Position numbers and translations under genes: made by a program. From Pseudomonas poae (lineage in GTDB: Bacteria; Pseudomonadota; Gammaproteobacteria; Pseudomonadales; Pseudomonadaceae), in NCBI GenBank assembly GCA_004000515.1, contig CP034537.1:3176001-3240000 (forward strand): 64,000 nucleotides of DNA, given 5' to 3'. The notes under the pieces are model-generated. The model searched no databases and was not told the DNA's origin. It worked only from the letters and a program-made list of their open reading frames with translations. Shown one piece after another: positions 18,925-27,974 of the stretch; the stretch's first letter is position 1; each line of letters begins with the position of its first letter.

Positions 18925-20670
18925 TCAATTCAGACGCAGTTTGTTTTCAGCCATGGCGTACATCGGCCGCCAGACCGCACGGTTGAAGGCCACCACAAAG
19001 ATCGACATCACCACCACGCCTAGGGCGATTTTGGGGAAGTCGCCGGCGGCGGTGGTTTGTGCGATGTAGGCGCCCAGGCCATGGGCGACCACGGTGTCCT
19101 GGCCCCACGACACGTACTCGGAGACGATGCTGGCGTTCCACGCACCGCCTGAGGCGGTGATCGCGCCGGTGACGTAGTACGGGAAGATCCCCGGCAGCAT
19201 TACCTTGCGCCACCACAGCCAGCCGCGAATGCGGAAGTTGGCGGCGGCTTCCTTGAAGTCGTTGGGGAAGGCGCTGGCACCGGCGACGACGTTGAACAGG
19301 ATGTACCACTGGGTGCCCAGCACGATCAGTGGGCTCAGCCAGATATCCGGGTTGAGTTTGTAGTGCAGGATCACGATGACGAACACCGGGAACAGCAGGT
19401 TGGCCGGGAACGCCGCGAGGAACTGCGCCAACGGCTGGATCTTTTCCGCCAGTTTGGGACGCAGGCCGATCATCACGCCCAGGGGCACCCAGATCAGCGA
19501 CGCGATCAGGATCAGCCCCGCGACCCGCAACAAGGTGATCAGGCCCAACACCAGCACGTGGCCAACTTCGGCCAGGCCCACTTCAGTGCCGACGTACAGC
19601 ACGATGTGGTAAAGCGCATAGGCGGCCATCAAGGCAATCAGGCTGCCCCATGCCCAGTCGATCACCTTCGAGGCTGCTGGCGTTTCTGCCGGCAATGCCT
19701 TGAGCGCACCGCCTGCCAGGCTGAAGCGCTTGTTGCCAATCCGGCTGATGGTGCGGGTGATGGGGCGCAAGATGCGCTGGACCATGCGCGTGCGCTGGAT
19801 CAGGTTCAGCACCCAGGATTGTGGCGCAGCGCCTTGGGAGGCGGTGGTTTCCATGCGGAATTTGTCGGCCCAGGCCACCAGCGGGCGGAACAGGAACTGG
19901 TCGTAGATCAGGATCACCGCGATCATCGCCAGGATCACGTAACCCACGGCGTGCAAGTCTTTCTGGGCGATGGCCAGGGCCAGGTACGAACCCACGCCGG
20001 GCAGGGTGATGGTCTTGTCGCCGACGGTAATGGCTTCGGATGCGACCACGAAGAACCAGCCGCCGGACATGCTCATCATCATGTTCCACACCAGCCCGGG
20101 CATGGCGAAGGGCACGTCGAGTTTCCAGAACTTCTGCCAGCCCGACAGCCGCAGGTTGGTGGACACTTCCACCAGGTCGTGGGGCAGCATGCGCAGCGAC
20201 TGGTAGAAGCTGAACGTCATGTTCCAGGCCTGGCTGGTGAAGATCGCAAAGATCGCCGCGAACTCGGCACCGAGCACGCGCCCGGGGAACAGCAGCAGGA
20301 AAAACGTCACCGTAAAGGAGATGTAACCGAGCACCGGCACCGATTGCAGGATGTCGAGCACCGGCACCAGCAGTTTCTCGGCGCGCCGGCTTTTGGCCGC
20401 CAAGGTGCCGTACAACAGGGTGAAAACCAGCGCCGCAACCATCGCTGCGAGCATGCGCAGGGTGGTGCGCATCGCGTACTCCGGCAGGTTGGCCGGGTCG
20501 AGGGAAATGATTTCGCTCTGCAAGGTGTCGATGGGGGCCCAGGTTTCACGGGCGGTGATCGAGAAAAACAGTAGAAAGCCGATTACCAGCGGCAGGGCAA
20601 CCAAATCCCAGCGGTTGGGCAGCAAGCGCAATGTGGACGCCGGGATGTAGTGGCGGAACACTTTGTTCAT
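18925..20670 (-). CDS. ABC transporter permease with two fused permease domains
   Basis: 581 residues holding two copies of the binding-protein-dependent permease domain in tandem (about 60-270 and 360-570). Each carries its coupling loop: VEVSTNLRLSGWQKFWKLDV in the first half and EAAANFRIRGWLWWRKVMLP in the second. A single chain can therefore make both membrane halves. No substrate-binding protein gene lies next to the pair, so the substrate cannot be inferred; family members take up nitrate, sulfonates, taurine or related compounds. Confidence 0.88.
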   Translation of the reverse strand: MNKVFRHYIPASTLRLLPNRWDLVALPLVIGFLLFFSITARETWAPIDTLQSEIISLDPANLPEYAMRTTLRMLAAMVAALVFTLLYGTLAAKSRRAEKLLVPVLDILQSVPVLGYISFTVTFFLLLFPGRVLGAEFAAIFAIFTSQAWNMTFSFYQSLRMLPHDLVEVSTNLRLSGWQKFWKLDVPFAMPGLVWNMMMSMSGGWFFVVASEAITVGDKTITLPGVGSYLALAIAQKDLHAVGYVILAMIAVILIYDQFLFRPLVAWADKFRMETTASQGAAPQSWVLNLIQRTRMVQRILRPITRTISRIGNKRFSLAGGALKALPAETPAASKVIDWAWGSLIALMAAYALYHIVLYVGTEVGLAEVGHVLVLGLITLLRVAGLILIASLIWVPLGVMIGLRPKLAEKIQPLAQFLAAFPANLLFPVFVIVILHYKLNPDIWLSPLIVLGTQWYILFNVVAGASAFPNDFKEAAANFRIRGWLWWRKVMLPGIFPYYVTGAITASGGAWNASIVSEYVSWGQDTVVAHGLGAYIAQTTAAGDFPKIALGVVVMSIFVVAFNRAVWRPMYAMAENKLRLN

Positions 20671-20911
20671 AGGCAGTCATTCCTGCAGCGTTCAGGTTCT
20701 AAGAGATGCGATGGGGGTGAGCTTAGCTTCTGTTCGAAAGCCCCACCGAGAATGGGCGGACGCTCTTTTCCATGAGTCAGGTGGCGGCACATCAGGGGGA
20801 TGGCTGCAGGCGGGATTGTACGTTTCTGAATGTTACAAGCACATAAATTTGCTGTCAGTTTGCTGTACGAAACGCAGCCAGGGCGCGGTCGCCCCAGCTG
20901 TTGCCCGGCGG

Positions 20912-21640
20912 TTATTCAAACCGCAGGATTACCCGGCGGTTGTGCTTGCTCTTCTTCTCGATTTTCTCGCAGAACACCCGGCCGATTTCCTCGGTGTTGG
21001 TGACGTGGGTACCGCCGCACGGTTGGATATCGATACCGCTGATCTCGATGACCCGGACCGAGCCTTGGACCACCGGAGGCGCGATCGCCTGGGTGCGCGT
21101 TATCTGCAGCAGGGTGGAATACTCGGAGGCGGGCATCGACAGGGTCTTGACCGCATGGGCCTGCTCGATCAACGCATTCAGGTCACGGGTGAGGCTATCT
21201 TTGTCGAGGGTCATTTCCGGCAAGTCGAAATCCAGGCGGCCTTTGTCGGCACTGATGCTGCAACCGGTGACCGGAGCGTCGATGAGCGAGCACAGCAGGT
21301 GCAAGCAGGTATGCATCTTCATGTGCTGGTAGCGCCGCTCCCAATCGATACCTGCATCTACCTGCGCGCCGGCAGCCAACTGCGCCGGCCACTGTTCCAC
21401 CTGGTGCCAGATGATCGAGCGCAGTACCGGGTCGCGTATCGTGCCAGTCACTTGAACCCGCGTGCCGTCGGCCAGCGTGAGGTGGCCGGTGTCACCCGGC
21501 TGCCCGCCGCCAGTGGGGTAGAACAAGGTGTGTTCCAGCGCGACGCCGTGTTCGCTGACGGCGATCACCCGGGCGCTGAAGGCGTTCTGGTAGGGCGCGC
21601 TATCGAACAGCGCCAGGGTTTCCATGGTGTGCACAGACAT
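20912..21640 (-). CDS. AlaX-type alanyl-tRNA editing protein
   Basis: 242 residues from the ATG at 21640. It is a stand-alone homologue of the AlaRS editing domain that removes Ser or Gly from mischarged tRNA(Ala). The four metal ligands are visible: the HxxxH pair in MKMHTCLHLLCSLID and the CxxxH pair in QPCGGTHVTNTEEIG. The N-terminal barrel has the usual LFYPTGGGQPGDTG. It is the last gene of the sulfur operon; its start overlaps the region of the upstream stop and its ribosome site GGAGG is also the Gly-Gly codon pair ending the acetyltransferase. Confidence 0.9.
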   Translation of the reverse strand: MSVHTMETLALFDSAPYQNAFSARVIAVSEHGVALEHTLFYPTGGGQPGDTGHLTLADGTRVQVTGTIRDPVLRSIIWHQVEQWPAQLAAGAQVDAGIDWERRYQHMKMHTCLHLLCSLIDAPVTGCSISADKGRLDFDLPEMTLDKDSLTRDLNALIEQAHAVKTLSMPASEYSTLLQITRTQAIAPPVVQGSVRVIEISGIDIQPCGGTHVTNTEEIGRVFCEKIEKKSKHNRRVILRFE

Positions 21641-21642
21641 GT

Positions 21643-22635
21643 TCAACCTCCGACAGTCAATGGGCTGGCTTGCAACAGGGAACGCACCATTGCACTCAAG
21701 CCAGGGGGGGATAGCAGGGTGATTTCAAATTCCGGGCCGCACACTTTCAGGTTCAGCGGCAGGCGCGGCAGCTGGTTGCCCGACTCCACGCGATGCAGGC
21801 GAAATTGCAGGTGGTGGCGCTCCTTCACCGTGGGTTCCAGCATCAGCCCCTGCAAGGGGTGGAAATCAGCGTCCAGCACCGTGACCTTATGACTGGCGTT
21901 GATCTCACCGACCACGTGCAAACGCTCGTCGAGGGCGAAAGCGCCGAGGTAGCTGCTGTGCTCTGATTCATCGTTTTTCTGCAACTGGACCTGGTTTACC
22001 ACTTTGACCTTGGTGCCGGCCGGCACGTCTTGAGTGATCACGCAGGAAGGGCTGATAAACACGTTGTCGCCGATCAGCACGTAACCCAGCACGCGTGCGC
22101 CGGAGCCGACCTCGACGTTGTTGCCCAGGCGCGGGTGGCGCTTGCCGTCGGGGTTGTTGGCGATGCCTCGGGCGCCGAGCGTCACGCCGCAGAGGATGTA
22201 GCAGTCGTTGCCGATCTCGCAGGTTTCACCGATCACCGTGCCGTAGCCGTGGTCGAGCACAAAGCGCCGACCAATGCGGGCTGCTGGGTGGATCTCGGCG
22301 CCGGAGAGGATCTTGCCCTGGTTGCTCAGCTTGAGCGCCATGCGCGAAAACACCCCATTGGTCTGGTCGGGGAAATTCCACACCAAGTGCGCCAAGCGGT
22401 AATACAGCACCGCCTTGAACGAGGCATAGGACTCCAGGATCAGCTCCCCCCGTCCACGGGATGCCGGGTCGCGGTAGGCGTAGGCGATCAGGTCTTCGGC
22501 CACCGCCTGCGCGGCGTTCTGGATCAGCGGCGCGAGGTGCGGTTCCAACTGCTTCATCTGCGCCGGCGTGAGGGTGGTGATGAGGTGGGTGAGCAACTCA
22601 TCGTGCAGCTGTTGCATGTCGATAAAACCGCTCAT
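21643..22635 (-). CDS. Serine O-acetyltransferase with long C-terminal extension
   Basis: 330 residues. Residues 1-105 resemble the CysE/EpsC N-terminal helical domain; 106-215 form a left-handed beta-helix of hexapeptide repeats with HPAARIGRRFVLDHGYGTVI, IGETCEIGNDCYILCGVTLG and RHPRLGNNVEVGSGA. It makes O-acetylserine from serine and acetyl-CoA. The last 110 residues are not part of the standard enzyme and I do not recognise them. The chain ends in Gly-Gly, but those codons (GGA GGT) are also the ribosome site of alaX. It follows the cysteine synthase gene in the operon. Confidence 0.88.
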   Translation of the reverse strand: MSGFIDMQQLHDELLTHLITTLTPAQMKQLEPHLAPLIQNAAQAVAEDLIAYAYRDPASRGRGELILESYASFKAVLYYRLAHLVWNFPDQTNGVFSRMALKLSNQGKILSGAEIHPAARIGRRFVLDHGYGTVIGETCEIGNDCYILCGVTLGARGIANNPDGKRHPRLGNNVEVGSGARVLGYVLIGDNVFISPSCVITQDVPAGTKVKVVNQVQLQKNDESEHSSYLGAFALDERLHVVGEINASHKVTVLDADFHPLQGLMLEPTVKERHHLQFRLHRVESGNQLPRLPLNLKVCGPEFEITLLSPPGLSAMVRSLLQASPLTVGG

Positions 22636-22672
22636 GGAGGCACCCCCGCATTCTGGTTTGTTGGAATACCGC

Positions 22673-23601
22673 TTATTCGAAACTGGGCAGGTAGCTGTCG
22701 GCATTGTCGTAGACCATGGTCAACACCACCGTTTCGGGCGGCAGTTCGGGGGCGAGCTTGGCGATGGCCACCATGTTGGCTGCAGAGGACAGACCCAGGC
22801 TGATGGCGTCGGTGCGCATGATGCGTTTCATCATGTCGATGCATTCCTGGCGCGAGACCTTGAGCATGCCGTCGATCACGTCCAGGTTGAGGATGCTCGG
22901 AATCAGGCCGATCGACAGGCCCTGGATATGGTGTGGTGCGTGCTGGTTTTTCAGCAGGTCGCATTCCTCCGGTTCCACACCCATGACGCGCACGGCTGGC
23001 CAGGTCGCTTTCAAGGTTTCACCGATGCCGGTGATATGCCCGCCGGTGCCAATGCCGCTGACGAAATAGTCCACGCGACGCTCGCCAAAGGCGCGGATGA
23101 TTTCCGTGCGGTGGTGTCGCGGTGGGTCTGCGGGTTGGCGCCATTGCGCTGCTGGTTGAGCATCACGAAGCTAGGGTTTTCCAGCTGCAGTTCCATGCAT
23201 TTTTCGCCATGGGAGTTGTTGCCCAGGCGGCTGTCCGACAGCACCACCTTGGCCCCGTACAGGCGCAGCAATTTTTGTTTTTCAGGGCTGTAGTTGTCGG
23301 GGATCACCAGCACCACCTTGTAGCCCAGCACATTGCCGGCCATTACCAGGCCGATGCCGGTGTTGCCGCCGCTGGGTTCGATGATGGTTTGCCCGGAATC
23401 GCGGATCAGCACGCCCCGGCGCTCGGCGTCGAGGATCATGCCCAAGGCGATGCGCGCCTTGTGGCTGCCGCCGGGGTTGAGGGATTCCAGCTTGGCGTAG
23501 ACCTCGATGCCGAGGTCTTCGGAAAACTGCGCCAGGCGCACGATCGGCGTGTGGCCGATGGCGTCGAGAATAGAGTTATGCAGCATCAGGTAGGAGCCCA
23601 T
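22673..23601 (-). CDS. Cysteine synthase family PLP enzyme, one frameshift
   Basis: 309 residues after repair of one missing G near 23104 (CGG-AAA for CGG-GAA-ATC). Fold type II PLP enzyme that makes cysteine from an activated serine and a sulfide donor. The PLP lysine is K48 in NPGGSHKAR; the usual sequence is GGSVKDR, so the residues beside the lysine differ. PSGGNTGIGL, SGIGTGGHITGIGE (phosphate loop) and GLSSAANMVA are present. The neighbouring sulfur-carrier fusion suggests it may use a protein thiocarboxylate like CysM of the CysO pathway rather than free sulfide; this is inference. The start could also be at 23586. Confidence 0.85.
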
Positions 23602-23610
23602 GGCCGGAGG

Positions 23611-25473
23611 TCAGTACAAAGGCATGTCGGGTTCGACGTCGCGAACCCAATGTTTCATGCCACCTTGCAGGACTTTGGTGTTGGCAAAACCTGCCGCCAG
23701 CAGTGTGCTGGCGGCCTGCTCGGCGCGGGTGCCGGCATAGCAGATCAGGTAATGGGTGTTGTCCCGGCTGAGGCTGTCGAGTTGCCCATCCAGTTCGGCC
23801 AGCGGGATGTGCACCACGCCCGGCAACTTGCACACTTCCAGTTCGCTGGCATCGCGCACGTCCAGCAGCACGTCGGCGCTGCGCGGGTGTTCGAGCAATT
23901 GCTTGAGCACGCGGGGCTTGATGTAGCGCTCTTCGGCCAGTGACGGCTGGCTCGGCACGGCATCGGCGCACACCGCCGGCGCCTGGGTTTCGCTGTGGCG
24001 CAGTTCCGAGCAGCACGGGCAGTCGGCACGGCGCTTGAAGCGGATCTCGCTGAATTTCATCGCCAGCGCATCGAAGCGCATCAGGCGGCCGGACAGCGGC
24101 TCACCAATGCCGATCAGCAGCTTGATTGCCTCGGTGGCCTGGATCATTCCGACCACGCCGGGCAGCACGCCGATCACGCCGCCGGCGCTGCAATTGGGCG
24201 CCAGCTCAGCGGGCGGCGCCTTGGGGAACAGGCAGCGGTAGCACGGCCCGCCTTTATAGTTGAGGACGCTGATCTGCCCGTCGAAACGGTAGATGGCGCC
24301 GTACACCAAGGGTTTGCCCAGCTGCACGCAGGCGTCGTTGACCAGGTAGCGGGTGTCGAAGTTGTCGGTGCCGTCGATCACCAGGTCGTAGGCGCCCACC
24401 AGTTCCAGGGCGTTGTCGGCGTTCAAGGCAGTGTCGTGCGCGTTGATCTGGATATGCCGGTTGAGGTCTTGCAGGCGTTGCTTGGCGGACTCGACCTTGG
24501 GCATGCCAAGGGTGCTGTTGCCGTGCACGATCTGGCGCTGCAGGTTGCTGCTTTCCACCACGTCAAAGTCCACCAGGCCCAGGGTGCCGATGCCGGCCGC
24601 CGCCAGGTACAGGCTGATGGGCGAACCCAGGCCGCCAGTGCCGATGATCAGCACCTTGGCTTTCTTGAGGTTCAATTGGCCTTCACGACCGACACCGGGC
24701 AGGGTGATGTGGCGCACGTAGCGCTGTACTTCTTCGTTGCTCAAGGTATCGACGTCGATGCCGCCCGAGGTGGCGAGCAGTACTTCGATCTTGGCTTTTT
24801 CGGGCAGCAGGTCGTCCGCGTCGATCAGCGCTTCCTCGGCGGTAAACAGGAAGTGCTCCTTGAGTTGGTTGTTTTTCTCGTGGAACAGGTGCGGGCGCAA
24901 CTGTGGGTGGCTGGTGCAGAGGTTTTCAATGACTTCGCGCAATGTCGATCCGGTACCCTCAAGGGTCGATTCCGGCAGCTTGGCCACGCGAACCAGAATG
25001 TCGGGGAAAGAGACAGCGTTCATGGACAACTCCGTGTGCAGGTCGTTGAAAGGGTTGAGGGCGAAATGCTTGCCGTCCCAGGCAAACAGCTTGGAACCCA
25101 GGGCCTGGCCCTGGCGAACGTCTACCACCAGGTAACTGACGGGGTAGATCGGTTCGCCCATGAACAGCGCCTTGTCCTGGTCTTCGTCGCTGAAATAGGC
25201 ACCGACATCCGGGTGGGAGTGGTAGATCACCACCACCGGGTTGTCGCTGCGAAACGCTTTGTTCATCAGCAGGGTGTCGGCCACCGCAAACGTGTAGCCG
25301 TTGGCCGCGTTGCGTGGGTACATCTCGGGGTTCTTGCGGTGCAGCTCATTCTGGATATTGCTGCCCAGGTACACGCTGCCGTCGGCGAAGACGAAGCCGC
25401 AGCATTCTTCGGGATAGCTGCGGCTGGCGTGGGCGTAGATCTGTTCCAGGGCTTTTGGGCGGAGGACGTCCAT
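23611..25473 (-). CDS. Four-domain fusion: JAB peptidase, MoaD/ThiS/CysO-like sulfur carrier, ThiF/MoeB E1-like enzyme, rhodanese
   Basis: 620 residues. Residues 1-145: JAB/JAMM metallopeptidase with E23, H85, H87, S95 and D98 in the EH-H-S-D pattern (IYHSHPDVGAYFSDED). Residues 152-238: a beta-grasp sulfur-carrier-like segment (VSFPDILVRVAKLPEST, TLREVIENLC, EKAKIEVLLATSGG) whose Gly237-Gly238 sits where a CysO/MoaD carrier ends. Residues 245-485: E1-like adenylyltransferase with GTGGLGSP (278-285), zinc cysteines C411/C414 and C485/C488 and active Cys428. Residues 510-620: rhodanese with CYAGTRAEQA (Cys578). Known CysO systems use separate genes for carrier, E1 and JAB (Mec+). The JAB domain could free the carrier at Gly-Gly or release cysteine from it. 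An internal ATG at 25023 with GGAG before it could start a shorter product without JAB. Confidence 0.88.
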   Translation of the reverse strand: MDVLRPKALEQIYAHASRSYPEECCGFVFADGSVYLGSNIQNELHRKNPEMYPRNAANGYTFAVADTLLMNKAFRSDNPVVVIYHSHPDVGAYFSDEDQDKALFMGEPIYPVSYLVVDVRQGQALGSKLFAWDGKHFALNPFNDLHTELSMNAVSFPDILVRVAKLPESTLEGTGSTLREVIENLCTSHPQLRPHLFHEKNNQLKEHFLFTAEEALIDADDLLPEKAKIEVLLATSGGIDVDTLSNEEVQRYVRHITLPGVGREGQLNLKKAKVLIIGTGGLGSPISLYLAAAGIGTLGLVDFDVVESSNLQRQIVHGNSTLGMPKVESAKQRLQDLNRHIQINAHDTALNADNALELVGAYDLVIDGTDNFDTRYLVNDACVQLGKPLVYGAIYRFDGQISVLNYKGGPCYRCLFPKAPPAELAPNCSAGGVIGVLPGVVGMIQATEAIKLLIGIGEPLSGRLMRFDALAMKFSEIRFKRRADCPCCSELRHSETQAPAVCADAVPSQPSLAEERYIKPRVLKQLLEHPRSADVLLDVRDASELEVCKLPGVVHIPLAELDGQLDSLSRDNTHYLICYAGTRAEQAASTLLAAGFANTKVLQGGMKHWVRDVEPDMPLY

Positions 25474-25499
25474 GTTTCTCTCGCGTAGTGGTTGAAGGG

Positions 25500-26441
25500 T
25501 CAATTTTTCTTGGCCAGCAGTTTTTCAACCGGCAACTTGGTGATCGCAAAACCGGCCAGCAGGATGGCCGAATACAGCATCAGGTCGCGGAAATCGCTAC
25601 GCCTTCGTACCAGGCGCCGATGATCACCGCGAACACCGGAAAGATGATGAACACGAACGAAAGGATGATCGGGCTCAAACGCTTGAGCAGCATGAAGTAC
25701 ACGATGAACCCGCCGACCGAAGCCACCAGCCCCAGATAGAACAGTGCCCCCAGGAGCGCAGGGTGATGGCTTCAAAGGTCGGTGTTTCAAACCACAAACC
25801 TGCGACAAACAGCATCAGCCCAGCGATGCCGATGGGCAGGGTGTTGTAGGTGATCACACTGATGGCGCTGCCTTTTGCTTGGTAATCACGTAGCACAAGG
25901 CATGCATGATCGCGGCGGTGAGAATCGCCAGCACGCCGAAGAACTCGGCGTGGTCCAGGTGCAGGCCCTGGCTCTTGATGATCATGTACAGGCTGCCAAA
26001 GCCGATACCGATACCGACCACCTGGGAAAAGTAGATCCGTTCGCGCAGGAACAGCGCGGAGAAAATCAGGATGAAGACCGGCATGCAACTGAACAGCAGC
26101 GCAGTGAGGCCGGATGAGACATGCATCTCGCCGTAATTGAGCAGGTAATAGGGCACGCTGAAGTAGGAAAGGGTCACGAACACAAAGAACCAGCGGCTCT
26201 CACGAGGGAACAGGATGGGCTCGCGGCGCACCAAGGCAAAACACAGGAACAGTGGGAAGGCGATCAGGAAGCGCAGGCCGGCGGATGTCAGCGGCGGAAC
26301 GCTCTCCACGGCAATCTTGATGCCCAGCCAAGTGGTGCCCCAACTCAGGCACACGATCAGGAACATCACGCTGGTGACCAGGCCGGCCAACCACTGTTTT
26401 TGGTTTTTGGCCTTGGCGGTATTTTCGAGAACGGCGGACAT
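25500..26441 (-). CDS. EamA/DMT-family exporter, three frameshifts
   Basis: About 314 residues after repair, with roughly ten hydrophobic segments and two EamA repeats (VIVCLSWGTTWLGIKIAV in the first; SILTYNT-like VITYNTLPIGIAGLMLF in the second). Missing bases: a G near 25871, a C near 25755 and a G near 25595. E. coli EamA exports O-acetylserine and cysteine, so in this operon an exporter of cysteine or its precursor is plausible. First gene of the operon; an ATG at 26447 is an alternative start. It diverges from the MocR gene. Confidence 0.83.
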
Positions 26442-26471
26442 TGGCATCGTTTATTGCTTCCCTGAGCCGAA

Positions 26472-26523
26472 ATTGAACTCTATATTGAGCTTGTAATGAG
26501 TTGTAAAATTCGGCGATTGAACC
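26472..26523. promoter_or_regulatory. Three ATTGA(A/G)C(T/C) repeats between the EamA operon and the MocR gene
   Basis: ATTGAACT at 26472-26479, ATTGAGCT at 26484-26491 (12 bases start to start) and ATTGAACC at 26516-26523. MocR/GabR-type regulators commonly bind direct repeats in the divergent promoter region, so these are candidate sites. The gap also contains both promoters. Inference from pattern only. Confidence 0.45.
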
Positions 26524-26550
26524 CGTAAAAGCACACTATTAGGGCGAAAG

Positions 26551-27974
26551 ATGGCTGTCAAAACAAATATTGACATGGTGTCAATTATGCGTGAGGGGTT
26601 GTCCAACGGGCAGGGCGTGAAGTACAAGCGCCTGTCCGATGTCATGGAACGGGGCATCCTTGAAGGCTTGATTGAACCGGGAAGAAAACTGCCACCCCAT
26701 CGGGTGCTTTCCGACAATCTTGGCGTCACGATCGGCACCATCAGCCGGGCCTACGGCGAGTTGGAACGCCTGGGGTTGGTAGTGGCGCGTGTGGGCGACG
26801 GCACGTTCGTACGCAAGCGTGGGATGGAGCGCCAGCGCGATGAAGGTTTTCGCAACTTCAGCGAAGAGCCGCGCCAGTACTTCGACATGAGCCGCAACAT
26901 GCATATCCCCGGGCAGGAAACGACGTTCCTCGCCCAGAGTTTCCAAACCCTGTCGACCAATGCCAAGTTCCTCCAGGACATCAGCGCCTACACGCCGGAC
27001 GCGGGCCTGCCGCGTTACCGCGAGGCGGGCGCGCAGTGGCTGGTGCAGCGCGATTTCCATCCGATTCCCGAACAGGTCATCTGCGTCAATGGCGGCCAGC
27101 ACGGCTTGCTCTGCGCGATGATGGCGTTGCTGCGGGCCGGCGACACGGTGGTCACCGAGCAACTGACCTATCCCGGCCTCATCACTGCCGCGCGCATGCT
27201 CGGCATACGGCTGATCGGTCTGGAGATGGATGAAGAAGGCGTGCTGCCGAGTGCGCTGGATGAAGTCTGTCGCAATCACCGGGTTTCAGCGTTGTACTGC
27301 ACGCCGACTATTCAAAACCCGACCACGGCGGTGTTATCCGTCGCGCGTCGGGAAGCGCTGGTCAGGGTGTGCCGTGAACACAACCTGCTGATCCTTGAAG
27401 ACGAGGCCCACGGTGTATTGGTAGAAGACCGACCGCCACCGCTCAGTTATTTCGCGCCCGAGCGTACGATTTTGATCAGCAGCTTGAGCAAGGCGGTGTC
27501 AGCCGGGTTGCGCGTGGGTTACGTACATGCGCCGCCGGCGTTGGTCAGCCGCATTTCGGCGGCGCTGCGCTCGACGTGCTGGATGGCCACCCCGGTGACC
27601 TTGGAACTGGCCACCCAATGGATCGAAAACGGCACGGCGGAGTACCTGCTGCGCCAACAGATCAACGAGATCAGCCGGCGCAAGGCGCTGGTGCGCGACC
27701 TGTTGGCCGGCCTGGAATATCGCACCCATCTCAATAGCCCGCACTTCTGGATTGAAGTACCGGAGCCATGGCGCGCGTCGGAAATCGAGGCGGAACTCAA
27801 GCAGAACAATTACCTGATCGCCACTGCCGAGGCGTTTGCCGTGGGGCAGACGGCGGTGCCGCAGTTTATTCGGGCGAGCATCTGCAATACGTCGGGAGAT
27901 GATCAGCTATTGCGGGCGGGGTTTGATGCATTGGCCACTGCGCTGGGGCAGGGTGGGGCAGGTTTCAGTTGTAG
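26551..27974 (+). CDS. MocR-type regulator (GntR DNA-binding plus aminotransferase domain), probable frameshift at the end
   Basis: GntR winged helix in residues 15-80 (KYKRLSDVMERGILEGLIEP, TIGTISRAYGELERLGLV) and a fold type I aminotransferase-like domain with the PLP lysine in SSLSKAVSAGLRVGYV. As given, the frame runs to 28119 through the REP element (522 residues). One added G in the G-runs at 27945-27958 instead brings the frame to a TAG at 27972, at the REP edge, giving 474 residues, the normal size. MocR proteins sense amines, amino acids or PLP. It probably controls the divergent cysteine operon and itself. Confidence 0.83.

Noticed and set aside
17567..25488. Long plus-strand frames at 17567-19069, 19363-20574 and 23995-25488
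   Set aside because: They are antisense to clearly identified ABC transporter and fusion genes, rich in His/Gln/Gly and without ribosome sites.
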